Assembly: GCA_024641985.1 (NCBI GenBank)
Contig: JAHEBZ010000003.1
Span: 62,001-126,000 of the forward strand
Direction: 5' to 3'
DNA: 64,000 nucleotides
Origin: Rhodoluna sp.
Lineage (GTDB): Bacteria; Actinomycetota; Actinomycetes; Actinomycetales; Microbacteriaceae
The translations under genes and the position numbers were made by a program. Shown piece after piece: positions 1-11,834 of this stretch; positions within the stretch are counted from its first letter, which is position 1; each line of letters begins with the position of its first letter. The notes beneath the pieces were generated by a model. That model was not told where the DNA came from. It saw only the letters and a list, made by a program, of their open reading frames with translations, and searched no databases.

Positions 1-2
1 AA

Positions 3-605
3 ATTGCACAAGCCTTTCAAATAACGCAGGCACCAACCGTGTTGGCGGTGTTGAAGGGGCAACCGGTGCCGTTATTTAGCGGCGACCAGCCAAATGAGGC
101 TTTGATTACCGTGCTCGATCGCATGCTGCAGGTGGCAGGCGAAAACGGGCTGGCTGGGGTGGTTGAAGTCGACGAGAACATGGTTGAAGAAGCGCCGCGT
201 TTGCCGCCGCGTCACGAGGCTGCATATGCGGCCATCGATTCTGAAAACTATGCCGAGGCAATTGCCCAATATGAGGCCCAGTTGGCCGAAAGCCCAGCCG
301 ATTCGCTGGCCAAGAGCGGCCTTGCCCAAGCCAAATTGCTATTTCGCACCGACAAAATTGATTTCGAAGCTGTCTTGGCATCGACGCCTCTCGATCTAAA
401 AGACTTATTGCTAAAAGCCGACGCGTTTGTTGCTGTGGGTCACCCTGCTCAAGGTTTTTCAGTCATACTCACCAGATTTGCCAACTCAGAAAACGCAGAT
501 CGCGAAACCTTGAGAAAGCACCTCGTTGAACTATTTGAGGTGTGCCCACCAGAGTCACCCGAAGTCGCGGCTGCTCGACGGGCTCTCGCCTCGATGCTCT
601 ATTAA
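3..605 (+). CDS. Thioredoxin-fold/TPR co-chaperone (YbbN/CnoX-like), 5' truncated
   Basis: The reading frame is open to the window edge, so the N-terminal part is missing and about 200 residues remain. The first visible residues (QAPTVLAVLKGQPVPLFSG) are the end of a thioredoxin fold, with the conserved cis-Pro strand. After a linker come helical tetratricopeptide-like repeats (YAAIDSENYAEAIAQYEAQL). This order, a thioredoxin domain followed by TPRs, is that of YbbN/CnoX, which hands oxidation-damaged proteins to GroEL/DnaK. A GTG at 39 could be taken for a start but lies inside the fold. The gene converges on glgB, with a small hairpin between them. The active-site motif is outside the window. 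Confidence 0.8.
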   Translation: MAQAFQITQAPTVLAVLKGQPVPLFSGDQPNEALITVLDRMLQVAGENGLAGVVEVDENMVEEAPRLPPRHEAAYAAIDSENYAEAIAQYEAQLAESPADSLAKSGLAQAKLLFRTDKIDFEAVLASTPLDLKDLLLKADAFVAVGHPAQGFSVILTRFANSENADRETLRKHLVELFEVCPPESPEVAAARRALASMLY

Positions 606-611
606 CTGGTT

Positions 612-631
612 CCCGACTTTAATTTGTCGGG
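612..631. terminator. Hairpin between convergent ybbN-like gene and glgB
   Basis: A CCCGAC / GTCGGG 6-bp stem with an 8-nt AT-rich loop sits in the short gap between two convergent stop codons. A weak T-rich stretch follows on the plus side. It probably acts as a modest bidirectional terminator. Confidence 0.5.
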
Positions 632-637
632 TGTTAT

Positions 638-2845
638 TCAGTTAGCTGGCCTAAACCAAACGGCGCCCAGCGGTGGAACCGAAATGTTGGCCGAGTGTGG
701 CTGACCGTGACTGCCATCGCCATTCGCCTCGATTCTGCCAAAGTTGCCCACTCCAGAGCCGCCGAACTCGGTTGCATCCGTGTTCAAAATTTCTTCCCAG
801 ACACCTGCCTTTGGCAAACCCAGCTTGAAGTTGTGGTGCGGGTGCCCAGCAAAATTGATTACCACTGCAATCGGGTTTCCGGCTTCGTCATAACGCAAGA
901 AACTGAGCAAGTTTCCATCGGCATTTCCACCATCGATCCACACAAAACCACGGTGATCGTGATCCAGTTGCCACAGTGCCGGAATTTCTACATAAAGTTT
1001 GTTCAAAGTGGCCACCAAATTTAGTAGACCGCGGTGGCTAGGCTGGTCGAGAATCCACCATTCCAAACCGCGCTCCTGCGACCACTCCGACTGTTGGCCA
1101 AACTCTGAGCCCATAAAGATGAGCTGTTTGCCCGGGTGCGACCACATGAAAGTTAGATAGGCGCGCACGTTGGCAAGCTGCTGCCAGCGATCGCCAGGCA
1201 TCTTTGAAAGCAGCGAACCCTTGCCATGCACAACTTCATCGTGGCTGATTGGCAAAACGAACTTCTCGTCGTATGCGTAGAGCATCGAGAAAGTCAGCTC
1301 ACCGTGGTGATATTTGCGATAGGCAGGGTCTTTTTCTATGTATTGCAGGCTGTCATTCATCCAGCCCATGTTCCACTTGAAACCAAAGCCCAAACCTCCA
1401 CCATCGGTTGGCGATGAAACTCCGCCCCAGCTGGTTGATTCTTCGGCAATCATCATGATTCCAGGGTGTCGGCGGTAGGCGGTTGCGTTAACTTCTTGCA
1501 TGAACGCAATTGCATCTAGGTTTTCACGACCACCAAATTGGTTTGGCAACCAATCGTTGCCTTCGCGAGAATAATCGAGATACAGCATCGAGGCAACGGC
1601 ATCAACGCGCAGGCCATCGATGTGGAATTCTTCGAACCAGTAGAGTGCGTTGGCAACCAAGAAATTGCGAACCTCGTTTCGACCGAAGTCAAAAATGTAG
1701 GTTCCCCAATCGGGGTGCTCGCCGCGACGGGGGTCTTCGTGTTCGTAAAGGGCGCGACCATCAAAGCGGCCAAGAGCCCACTCATCCTTCGGAAAGTGCG
1801 CTGGAACCCAATCGAGAATTACTCCGATGCCTGCCTCGTGAAGTCGATCGATCAGGTATCGCAGATCATCTGGTGAACCAAAACGACTGGTCGGTGAATA
1901 ATAGCCGGTAACTTGGTATCCCCAAGATGGCGCATAAGGGTGTTCGGCCAGCGGCATGAACTCGACGTGAGTAAAGCCGAGTTCTTGCATGTAGGGGATT
2001 AGCTCATCGGCCATCGAGCGATAGGTCAATCCTTGGCGCCACGAACCTGCGTGCAATTCGTAAATTGACATCGGTGACTTCAGTGCATCGTGCTTGGTGC
2101 GCTTCTCAATCCACTTTTTATCGTTCCACTTATAACTTGATTCGGTGATGATTGATGCAGTTGATGGGGGAGTTTCGGTTTGGCGAGCTAGTGGATCGAT
2201 CTTGGTAATCCACGCGCCATCCTGGGTCAAAATTTCATATTTGTAGTGTGTTCCGGCCGTAAGACCCGGAATGAATAGTTCCCAAACACCCGATGCGCCC
2301 ATTACTCGCATGGCATGGCCAACACCATTCCAATGGTTGAACTCGCCGACCACACGCACGGCCTTGGCGTTTGGCGCCCAAACCGCAAAGCGGCAACCGT
2401 GGCTAAGCCCTGCCTCGCCCTTTATAGAGGTGAGGTGCGAGCCGAGGGCCTTCCACAATTCTTCGTGCCGACCCTCTTTGATCAAGTGCAGGTCAAATTC
2501 GCCAAGGGTAGGTGCGTGGCGATAGCTGTCGTCTGCAGACCAAACTGTGTCGCCGCCTTCACCCGCATAGCTAGCCGAAATTCGATAGTCGGGTGCGTGT
2601 TTTGTCTTTACAAAACCCTGCCACAAGCCGTTTTCGAGGTGTTCGAGGGCCAGTTCGGGTTGGTCTAGAAACACCACCGAAACTGCCTTGGCCATTGGGC
2701 GAAGTGTGCGAATTACCCAGCCTTTTTCGTGCGGGTGCGCACCCAATAGTGAGTGCGGGTCGTGGTGTGAACCCGATGTAACTTGCCAAAGAAAATCGTT
2801 GTTGATTGCAGGAAGTTCTTGTTCGGTGCGCTTGCGAATAGCCAT
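638..2845 (-). CDS. glgB: 1,4-alpha-glucan branching enzyme GlgB
   Basis: 735 residues. It transfers alpha-1,4-glucan segments to form alpha-1,6 branches. An N-terminal CBM48 module (about residues 110-210, including FAVWAPNAKAVRVVGEFNHW) precedes a GH13 barrel. The catalytic regions are visible: the WVPAHFPKDEW loop, GLRVDAVASMLYLDYSRE with the nucleophile Asp, MMIAEEST with the acid Glu, and PISHDEVVHGKGS. I chose the ATG at 2845 because AAGGAG lies just upstream on the minus strand and the frame upstream of it encodes unconserved sequence. The glgE stop is 8 nt upstream, so glgX-glgE-glgB form one transcription unit and GlgB branches the linear chains made by GlgE. Confidence 0.96.
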   Translation of the reverse strand: MAIRKRTEQELPAINNDFLWQVTSGSHHDPHSLLGAHPHEKGWVIRTLRPMAKAVSVVFLDQPELALEHLENGLWQGFVKTKHAPDYRISASYAGEGGDTVWSADDSYRHAPTLGEFDLHLIKEGRHEELWKALGSHLTSIKGEAGLSHGCRFAVWAPNAKAVRVVGEFNHWNGVGHAMRVMGASGVWELFIPGLTAGTHYKYEILTQDGAWITKIDPLARQTETPPSTASIITESSYKWNDKKWIEKRTKHDALKSPMSIYELHAGSWRQGLTYRSMADELIPYMQELGFTHVEFMPLAEHPYAPSWGYQVTGYYSPTSRFGSPDDLRYLIDRLHEAGIGVILDWVPAHFPKDEWALGRFDGRALYEHEDPRRGEHPDWGTYIFDFGRNEVRNFLVANALYWFEEFHIDGLRVDAVASMLYLDYSREGNDWLPNQFGGRENLDAIAFMQEVNATAYRRHPGIMMIAEESTSWGGVSSPTDGGGLGFGFKWNMGWMNDSLQYIEKDPAYRKYHHGELTFSMLYAYDEKFVLPISHDEVVHGKGSLLSKMPGDRWQQLANVRAYLTFMWSHPGKQLIFMGSEFGQQSEWSQERGLEWWILDQPSHRGLLNLVATLNKLYVEIPALWQLDHDHRGFVWIDGGNADGNLLSFLRYDEAGNPIAVVINFAGHPHHNFKLGLPKAGVWEEILNTDATEFGGSGVGNFGRIEANGDGSHGQPHSANISVPPLGAVWFRPAN

Positions 2846-2853
2846 GATGCTCC

Positions 2854-4875
2854 TTAGAGAACTTTGCCGATGTGAAGAATGTGCACTGGTTCTAAAAATG
2901 CATCTAGGCGAACATAGTTTGATGCCGACCACTCGTAGGTTTCTCCGGTGATCAGATCGCTAACCGCAAACCTTGCGTTGGAGTCTAAACCGAGTTTTTC
3001 AAGGTTTAGGTGCACCGTGGTTTCGCGCACGGCATGCGGGTCTACGTTGGCAATTACCAAAATCGTGTCTGCTTTGCCATTGGCCGTGTGCTGGCCAGAT
3101 AGGTGCTTTGAGAACGCCAAAATAGCCGAGTCTTCGGTGTGATGAATTTCAAGATTGCGAAGCTGCCTAACCGCCGGGTGCGATTTTCGAATATTATTCA
3201 ATTTGGTTATGTATGGCGCAATGCTTCTACCGCTCTTATCGGCTGCTTGCCAATCTCGGGGTCTAAATTCAAATTTCTCGGAGTCAATGTGCTCTTCGGC
3301 ACCAGGTCTTGCCACAGATTCGCAAAGTTCATAACCGGCATACATGCCCCAGCTTGCGCCGGCCATGGCTGCAATGGCAGCGCGAATTTTGTGTGCCGCG
3401 GGGCCACCAAACTGTAGGTATTCGGTGAGAATATCGGGAGTGCTAACCCAAAGATTTGGTCTGAAAAAATCGGCCGATTGCTTAGAAAGCTCGGTCAGGT
3501 AGCTCTCAAGTTCGGCCTTGCTGTTTCGCCAGGTGTAGTAGGTGTAAGACTGCTGAAAACCGGCTTTTCCTAAGGCATGCATCATGGCAGGTCGGGTAAA
3601 TGCCTCTGCCAAGAACACCACCTCGGGGAACTCTGCATTAACCTCGCCAATTAGCCATTCCCAAAAAGCAACAGGCTTGGTGTGCGGGTTGTCGACTCTG
3701 AAAATCTTCACACCGCGTCCAATCCACAGGCGCATTATGCGCAGCACTTCGAAGTGGATGCCCTCGGGGTCGTTGTCAAAGTTGACGGGGTAAATATCCT
3801 GGTATTTCTTTGGTGGATTTTCGGCGTAGGCAATTGTGCCGTCAGCGCGCGTGGTGAACCATTCGGGGTTGGTCTTTACCCAGGGGTGGTCGGGGGAGGC
3901 TTGTAGGGCAAGGTCGAGGGCAACCGCTATGCCAAGTGCATTGGCAGATTTAACGAATGCGGCAAAATCTTTTTCGGTGCCTAGCTCGGGGTGAATCGCA
4001 TCGTGGCCACCGGCCTCAGAGCCAATTGCCCATGGCGAGCCGGGGTCTTGAGGGCCAGCAATGAGCGTGTTGTTTGGGCCTTTGCGGTGTGCAAAACCTA
4101 CCGGGTGAATTGGAGGCAAATACAGCACGTTAAAACCCATTGCGGCAACGGCCGGCAAACGTTTGGCTGCCGTCTTAAAGTTTCCCGATGTCCAGGTTTT
4201 GCTTTTTTGGTCAAATTTTGCGCCTTCGCTGCGCGGAAAGAACTCATACCAGGCACCAACCCCAGCTAGTTCACGTTCGGTTTTCACGGTGAAGGTTTCG
4301 CTGAGTGTGATCAGGCTGCGAATAGGTTGGGCGCTGACGGCCTTCACCACTTCGGGGGCCTCGGCATCGGCCATGCGCGCCTTTGCCGAACGCGAGTTGT
4401 CTGCAAGCTTTTGGGCAAGCTCGTTCAATAATTTGGCGTTGGCTTTGGTGCGTGTTTTTTCTGCCGCAGCATTTGCGAACAGCACCTGACCCTCTAGCAG
4501 CATTAGGTCTTCATCTATTCCGACAGCAATTTTGACACTTGCGTTGTGATGCCAGGTTTCGTATTCGTCGGCGAAAGCGCGAATTTTGAAGGTGTAGTCG
4601 CCGATCAGGTTCAGTTGAACCTCGGCGTGCCATTTATCTGAACCAGACGAGCCAGCAACCATGCGGCAGGTCAATTCTTTGCCGGTCGGGTCGGTCAATA
4701 GCAGTTCAACGCCTAGGGCATCGTGCCCTTCGCGAAACACGGTGGCGCTAAACGGGATAACTTCTCCGGCAAAAGCCTTAGCGGGCCAGCGCCCGGCTTC
4801 AACTACTGGGCTAACCGCCAAAATTGGAAGCCGACCAAATGGGAGAGTGTGTCTAAATGCGATCGTTTTACTCAC
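2854..4875 (-). CDS. glgE: Alpha-1,4-glucan:maltose-1-phosphate maltosyltransferase GlgE
   Basis: 673 residues. GlgE extends alpha-1,4-glucans using maltose 1-phosphate as donor. A beta-sandwich N-terminal region is followed by a GH13 barrel. The family signature FRVDNPHTKPVAFWEW places the nucleophile at about Asp395, and VVFLAEAFTRP places the acid/base at about Glu424, close to the numbering known for Streptomyces GlgE. The start is a GTG. A GGAG lies only 1 nt before it, unusually close, so translational coupling to the glgX stop 10 nt upstream is more likely than free initiation. No treS, pep2 or glgM occurs in this window, so the donor must be made by genes elsewhere. Confidence 0.95.
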   Translation of the reverse strand: MSKTIAFRHTLPFGRLPILAVSPVVEAGRWPAKAFAGEVIPFSATVFREGHDALGVELLLTDPTGKELTCRMVAGSSGSDKWHAEVQLNLIGDYTFKIRAFADEYETWHHNASVKIAVGIDEDLMLLEGQVLFANAAAEKTRTKANAKLLNELAQKLADNSRSAKARMADAEAPEVVKAVSAQPIRSLITLSETFTVKTERELAGVGAWYEFFPRSEGAKFDQKSKTWTSGNFKTAAKRLPAVAAMGFNVLYLPPIHPVGFAHRKGPNNTLIAGPQDPGSPWAIGSEAGGHDAIHPELGTEKDFAAFVKSANALGIAVALDLALQASPDHPWVKTNPEWFTTRADGTIAYAENPPKKYQDIYPVNFDNDPEGIHFEVLRIMRLWIGRGVKIFRVDNPHTKPVAFWEWLIGEVNAEFPEVVFLAEAFTRPAMMHALGKAGFQQSYTYYTWRNSKAELESYLTELSKQSADFFRPNLWVSTPDILTEYLQFGGPAAHKIRAAIAAMAGASWGMYAGYELCESVARPGAEEHIDSEKFEFRPRDWQAADKSGRSIAPYITKLNNIRKSHPAVRQLRNLEIHHTEDSAILAFSKHLSGQHTANGKADTILVIANVDPHAVRETTVHLNLEKLGLDSNARFAVSDLITGETYEWSASNYVRLDAFLEPVHILHIGKVL

Positions 4876-4885
4876 ACTCCATAAC

Positions 4886-6937
4886 TTAGCGACAAATAGC
4901 CCGGAAAAGTTGAATTGAGGTGCCTGAAAGCATTACGTTGCTGAGCGGCGCCTGTTTTTCGAATTCTGTTGGAGGCAATTCCAATGCGCTGTTCCAGATC
5001 AACTCATAGCCAACCACGTCATCGTGTTCGGGCAAAGTTACTGACAACGCTTTTTCAGAACCGTGGATGACCAGCACAAAAGCCTCTGTTGAACCCTTTG
5101 AAACGTGCTTGGTGAGGCGTTGGATGGTTCGACATTCTTGATCGTGCCAATTTTCTTCGGTCATAATTTCGCCGTCCGAGTTGTACCACTTGATCATGTC
5201 GTGGTCTTCGGTGGCATGGTTGAAATCGCCGAAGTTCTTTGGTCGAAGTGATGGGTTTTCACGTCTAAGGCTGGTCAGGTAGGCGAAAGTGGTTTCGAAG
5301 TCTTCTTGCTGTCTGCTCAGATCCCAGTTGACCCAACTCATAACGTTGTCTTGACAGTATGCGTTGTTGTTTCCGTTTTGAGTTTTGCCACGTTCGTCGC
5401 CGGCGGTGATCATTGGCACACCCGCCGAGAACAACAGAGTTGCCATCAGGTTGCGGGCAGCTTTGCGTCGCACTGCTCTAATCTCGGGGCTCTCACCGAT
5501 GCCTTCGTGGCCGTGGTTAAAAGAGTGGTTGCCGTTGGTGCCATCGCGATTGCTCTCGCCGTTGGCTTGATTGTGTTTCACGTCATAACTAACCAAGTCT
5601 TTTAGGCAAAAGCCATCGTGGGCGGTTATAAAGTTCACGCCGCCAAGAGGCCCACTTGGGCCGTCAACTATGTCGCGTGAGCCAGCAAGGCGAGTTGCCA
5701 AATCGGCAACGCCGTTCCAGTGGCTGCCACTATTTCTTGCGGCAGCAATATCAGACAACCAAAAACGCCGGATGCTGTCGCGGTAGCGATCGTTCCACTC
5801 GCTAAAACGGTCAGGAAAATTGCCGGTTTGCCAGCCGCCGAGGCCAATGTCCCAGGGCTCAACAATCATCTTGGTGTCTTTGAAAGTTTCATCTTCGACG
5901 ATTGCACTTAAAAGCGGGTGGTTGGCATCAAAGTGGTTGATTTCGTTTCGAGCCAGGGTAGCCGCAAGGTCGAACCGGTATCCGTCTACCTGAAGCTCTG
6001 TGGTCCAATAGCGAAGACTCTCGAGGACCATGTGAACAACATGCGGGTTACCAAAGTTCAGTGAGTTTCCGCAACCGGTGGTGTCTTGAAAATATCCGTT
6101 GTCATCCATGCGGTAATAACTTGAGCTGTCTAGCCCGCGATAAGAGTAGGTCAGGCCGCCACCGCCGCCTTCGGCTGTGTGGTTGTAAACCACATCGAGA
6201 ATCACTTCGATGCCATTTCGGTGCAGCTCGCGAATAGAAGTCTTGAGCTCGGCAATTATTGCCTCGGGCCCTTGTTCCCACGCTTTAGCCGATGCATACC
6301 GCGGGTGCGGGCTGAAGAAGTTGATGGTGTTGTAGCCCCAGTAGTTGATCAGGCCCATGTTCATGAGTCGAGGCTCAGAAATAAACATGTGAATCGGCAA
6401 CAGCTCGACCGCGTTTACGCCAATTTTCTTTAGATGCGCAATGGTGGCGGGGTGGCCGAGCGCGGCATACGTGCCACGAATGTCATCGGGAATTTCGCTA
6501 TTATTTCGAGTCAGACCACGAGCGTGCGCTTCGTAGATGATGAGTTCATCCATTGGAATGTTCGGCTTTTGCACGCCTTGCCAGTCAAAGCTGCCGTCGA
6601 TCACTACGCAGTGATACTCTCTGGCGCTCTCGCGAACCACGCCTTTTGCGTAAGGGTCGATTAGATGAAGCGAAGAGTTGAATGAGTTTCTGGGCGCGTC
6701 TGGGCCATCGGCACGAAGCGCATATTTGGCACCAGCTTTTAGATCTGGGTGGCTAACCTGCCAAATGTGGTTTTCGCCTCTAACCAGGTTCAGAATTAGA
6801 TCTGTCTGAGTCGAATCTGCGCTGTCTAGCAGGCAGAGTTCGATGCCGGATGCGTTTTCGGAGTAAACCCTGAGGGTTCCAACTCCGCCGCTCACGGTCA
6901 CACCCATTGTTCCGGGGGTTGGCATCGAATCAGACAT
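4886..6937 (-). CDS. glgX: Glycogen debranching enzyme GlgX (isoamylase type)
   Basis: 683 residues. It hydrolyses alpha-1,6 branches of glycogen or limit dextrins. An N-terminal CBM48-like domain (VSGGVGTLRVYSENASGIELCL) is followed by a GH13 barrel with VILDVVYNHTAEGG, VDGYRFDLAATLAR (nucleophile Asp), MIVEPWDIGLGGWQTGNFP (acid Glu) and FITAHDGFCLKDLVSY. It is first in the glgX-glgE-glgB unit. The ATG at 6937 has no Shine-Dalgarno. A TAGGCT hexamer ends 7 nt before it, so the mRNA is probably leaderless from the ATG. In-frame ATGs at codons 5 and 11 are possible alternatives. It is transcribed divergently from the cysteine desulfurase gene. Confidence 0.94.
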   Translation of the reverse strand: MSDSMPTPGTMGVTVSGGVGTLRVYSENASGIELCLLDSADSTQTDLILNLVRGENHIWQVSHPDLKAGAKYALRADGPDAPRNSFNSSLHLIDPYAKGVVRESAREYHCVVIDGSFDWQGVQKPNIPMDELIIYEAHARGLTRNNSEIPDDIRGTYAALGHPATIAHLKKIGVNAVELLPIHMFISEPRLMNMGLINYWGYNTINFFSPHPRYASAKAWEQGPEAIIAELKTSIRELHRNGIEVILDVVYNHTAEGGGGGLTYSYRGLDSSSYYRMDDNGYFQDTTGCGNSLNFGNPHVVHMVLESLRYWTTELQVDGYRFDLAATLARNEINHFDANHPLLSAIVEDETFKDTKMIVEPWDIGLGGWQTGNFPDRFSEWNDRYRDSIRRFWLSDIAAARNSGSHWNGVADLATRLAGSRDIVDGPSGPLGGVNFITAHDGFCLKDLVSYDVKHNQANGESNRDGTNGNHSFNHGHEGIGESPEIRAVRRKAARNLMATLLFSAGVPMITAGDERGKTQNGNNNAYCQDNVMSWVNWDLSRQQEDFETTFAYLTSLRRENPSLRPKNFGDFNHATEDHDMIKWYNSDGEIMTEENWHDQECRTIQRLTKHVSKGSTEAFVLVIHGSEKALSVTLPEHDDVVGYELIWNSALELPPTEFEKQAPLSNVMLSGTSIQLFRAICR

Positions 6938-6944
6938 AGGTCAA

Positions 6945-6950
6945 AGCCTA
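6945..6950 (-). promoter_or_regulatory. -10 box (TAGGCT) of glgX, leaderless type
   Basis: TAGGCT on the minus strand lies 7 nt before the glgX ATG and there is no ribosome-binding site. Transcription would start at or next to the A of ATG. No convincing -35 is visible. Confidence 0.55.
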
Positions 6951-6993
6951 CCCAACCTTAAGTTTCAAGCGGATTAACCGGTGGCTCGGAAAG

Positions 6994-6999
6994 TAGTGT
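6994..6999 (+). promoter_or_regulatory. -10 box (TAGTGT) of the cysteine desulfurase gene, leaderless type
   Basis: TAGTGT ends 6 nt before the ATG at 7006, with no Shine-Dalgarno between. The spacing matches the same arrangement at other genes of this window. Confidence 0.5.
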
Positions 7000-7005
7000 T
7001 GAAGC

Positions 7006-8178
7006 ATGGCTATTTATCTCGACCATGCTGCAACCACGCCGCTGCGCCCCGAAGCGCTTCGGGTGCTTCAAGCGCATCTAGAGATAGTGGGCAACCCCTC
7101 TTCGGTGCATCAATTGGGGCAAGCCGCTCGTCGAGTTTTGGAGGAAGCTCGAGAATCTCTGGCGGCCACGATCGATTGCAATCGCAGCGAGGTTATTTTC
7201 ACTTCGGGTGGCACCGAGAGCAATAATTTGGCAATCAAAGGCCTCTTTTGGCAACAAAATTCCCTCGATTCGGGCAAGCGCTTGATTGTTAGTGCCTATA
7301 CCGAACACCATGCTGTGATCGATGCAATCGAGTGGCTCGAGCGTGAACAGGGAGCAGAGACGATTTGGTTGCCGGTTTCAGATGCCGGCGTGGTCGATTT
7401 AGTTGCTCTCGAAACACTCGTTGCCGAGCGCGGCGCCGAAATCGCTCTAATCACGCTGATGTGGGCAAACAACGAGACCGGGGTTTTGACCGACATTGGG
7501 GCTGTCACCCGAATCGCCGCCACCTCGAACATTGCGGTGCATTCAGATGCCGTTGCGGCACTTGGGCACTGCGAGATTAATTTTTCTAAATCAGGCCTTG
7601 CGGCCATGTCGCTTTCGGCTCATAAGGTTGGCGGGCCGGTGGGTGTTGGCGCACTTATAGTTGCGCGTTCGGCCAAATTGACTTCGCTAACGCACGGCGG
7701 TGGTCAAGAACGCGGAATGCGCTCTGGAACCATGAATTCGGCGGGAGCAGCAGCCTTTGCAGAGGCGGCCAAGCAGGCCACGATGGGGCAAGTTGCTTTG
7801 CAAGCAAGATTGGTTCCCTTAGTTGCCAAGTTGCGCGCTGCAATTGAGGGGGCAGCAACTGAAGCTCGATTTAGTCGTGGTGATGCACCTGGTTTGCTCG
7901 AAACAATTCATTACACCTTTGATGGCTGCAGCGGCGATTCGCTCTTGTTTATGCTCGATTCGGCCGGCGTTGCAGTCTCGACAGGTTCGGCATGCACTGC
8001 GGGCGTCGCCTCGGCATCACACGTTCTGTTGGCTATGGGGCGCAGCGAGCGCGAGGCTACTGGCACATTGAGAATCAGTCTGGGCTACACCACTACCGAA
8101 GCCGATGTTGAGGCATTCATTGGGGCGTTTCCGGCTGCGCATGCGCGAGCAAAAATGGCTGGCTTGGCAGCTGGCTAG
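7006..8178 (+). CDS. Cysteine desulfurase (NifS/IscS-type)
   Basis: 390 residues. This PLP enzyme removes sulfur from cysteine as a persulfide. MAIYLDHAATTPLRPEAL is the classic N-terminus. TSGGTESNNLAI binds the cofactor phosphate, LSAHKVGGPVGVG carries the PLP lysine (about residue 205), and STGSACTAGVASASHVL carries the persulfide-forming cysteine in a mobile loop. mnmA starts 39 bp downstream on the same strand, so it most likely donates sulfur for MnmA-dependent tRNA 2-thiolation. In actinobacteria the nearby suf operon usually has its own SufS, so a tRNA role fits better than general Fe-S assembly. That last point is inference. Confidence 0.93.
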   Translation: MAIYLDHAATTPLRPEALRVLQAHLEIVGNPSSVHQLGQAARRVLEEARESLAATIDCNRSEVIFTSGGTESNNLAIKGLFWQQNSLDSGKRLIVSAYTEHHAVIDAIEWLEREQGAETIWLPVSDAGVVDLVALETLVAERGAEIALITLMWANNETGVLTDIGAVTRIAATSNIAVHSDAVAALGHCEINFSKSGLAAMSLSAHKVGGPVGVGALIVARSAKLTSLTHGGGQERGMRSGTMNSAGAAAFAEAAKQATMGQVALQARLVPLVAKLRAAIEGAATEARFSRGDAPGLLETIHYTFDGCSGDSLLFMLDSAGVAVSTGSACTAGVASASHVLLAMGRSEREATGTLRISLGYTTTEADVEAFIGAFPAAHARAKMAGLAAG

Positions 8179-8204
8179 CCCGCCAAAAAGTCGCCCTTCG
8201 AAAG

Positions 8205-8210
8205 TAGACT
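8205..8210 (+). promoter_or_regulatory. -10 box (TAGACT) of mnmA, leaderless type
   Basis: TAGACT ends 7 nt before the mnmA ATG. The 7 nt between (TGAGGCT) do not form a Shine-Dalgarno at usable distance. Confidence 0.55.
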
Positions 8211-8217
8211 TGAGGCT

Positions 8218-11459
<3,242 letters not shown>

Positions 11460-11469
11460 CCGCCCGAAA

Positions 11470-11491
11470 CCTGTTTGAAACTCCAAACAGG
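11470..11491 (+). repeat. Perfect 8-bp hairpin after ligA, abutting the gatC -10 box
   Basis: CCTGTTTG, a 6-nt loop, then CAAACAGG. It ends directly against the TAAACT hexamer at 11492-11497. There is no T-tract, so it is not a classical intrinsic terminator. It could end ligA transcripts weakly or be an operator for gatCAB. Confidence 0.4.
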
Positions 11492-11497
11492 TAAACT
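11492..11497 (+). promoter_or_regulatory. -10 box (TAAACT) of gatCAB
   Basis: TAAACT lies 34 nt before the gatC ATG. Start of transcription near 11504 would leave a leader of about 28 nt holding the GA-rich ribosome site (GAGAGA). Confidence 0.45.
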
Positions 11498-11531
11498 TGA
11501 GTCTAAACAACTCCCGTTCTGAGAGAGATTC

Positions 11532-11831
11532 ATGTCTGAAATTACCCCCGACCTAGTTAGGCACCTTGCCGGCCTCAGCCGCATCCTGGTGACAGACCAA
11601 GAGGTTGAACAATTTGCCGAGCAGCTTTCGCTGATTGCTGATTCAGTTGCAACCGTGAGTGCTGCAATTGAAGGCGGCCATGTGCCAGCCACCAGCCACC
11701 CCATCCCAATGGCAAACGTTTTTCGCGAAGACATCGTTGAGCCTTCGCTAACTCAAGAGCAGGCGCTATCGGGCGCACCTGATTCAGGCGATGGCCGTTT
11801 TCGGGTTGCTGCAATTCTGGATGAGGAGTAA
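11532..11831 (+). CDS. gatC: Asp/Glu-tRNA amidotransferase subunit C
   Basis: 99 residues, normal for GatC. It wraps around GatA and stabilises the GatCAB complex that converts Glu-tRNA(Gln) to Gln-tRNA(Gln), and often Asp-tRNA(Asn) to Asn-tRNA(Asn). The N-terminal helix ITPDLVRHLAGLSRILVTDQEV and the PxxVFREDIVEPSLT stretch are typical. GAGAGA precedes the ATG. It is first in gatC-gatA-gatB, with gatA 3 nt downstream. Confidence 0.94.
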   Translation: MSEITPDLVRHLAGLSRILVTDQEVEQFAEQLSLIADSVATVSAAIEGGHVPATSHPIPMANVFREDIVEPSLTQEQALSGAPDSGDGRFRVAAILDEE

Positions 11832-11834
11832 CCC

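Noticed and set aside
2846-2932. Extended GlgB N-terminus from an ATG at 2932
   Set aside because: It would overlap the end of glgE by about 80 nt with unconserved residues. AAGGAG just before 2845 marks the start.
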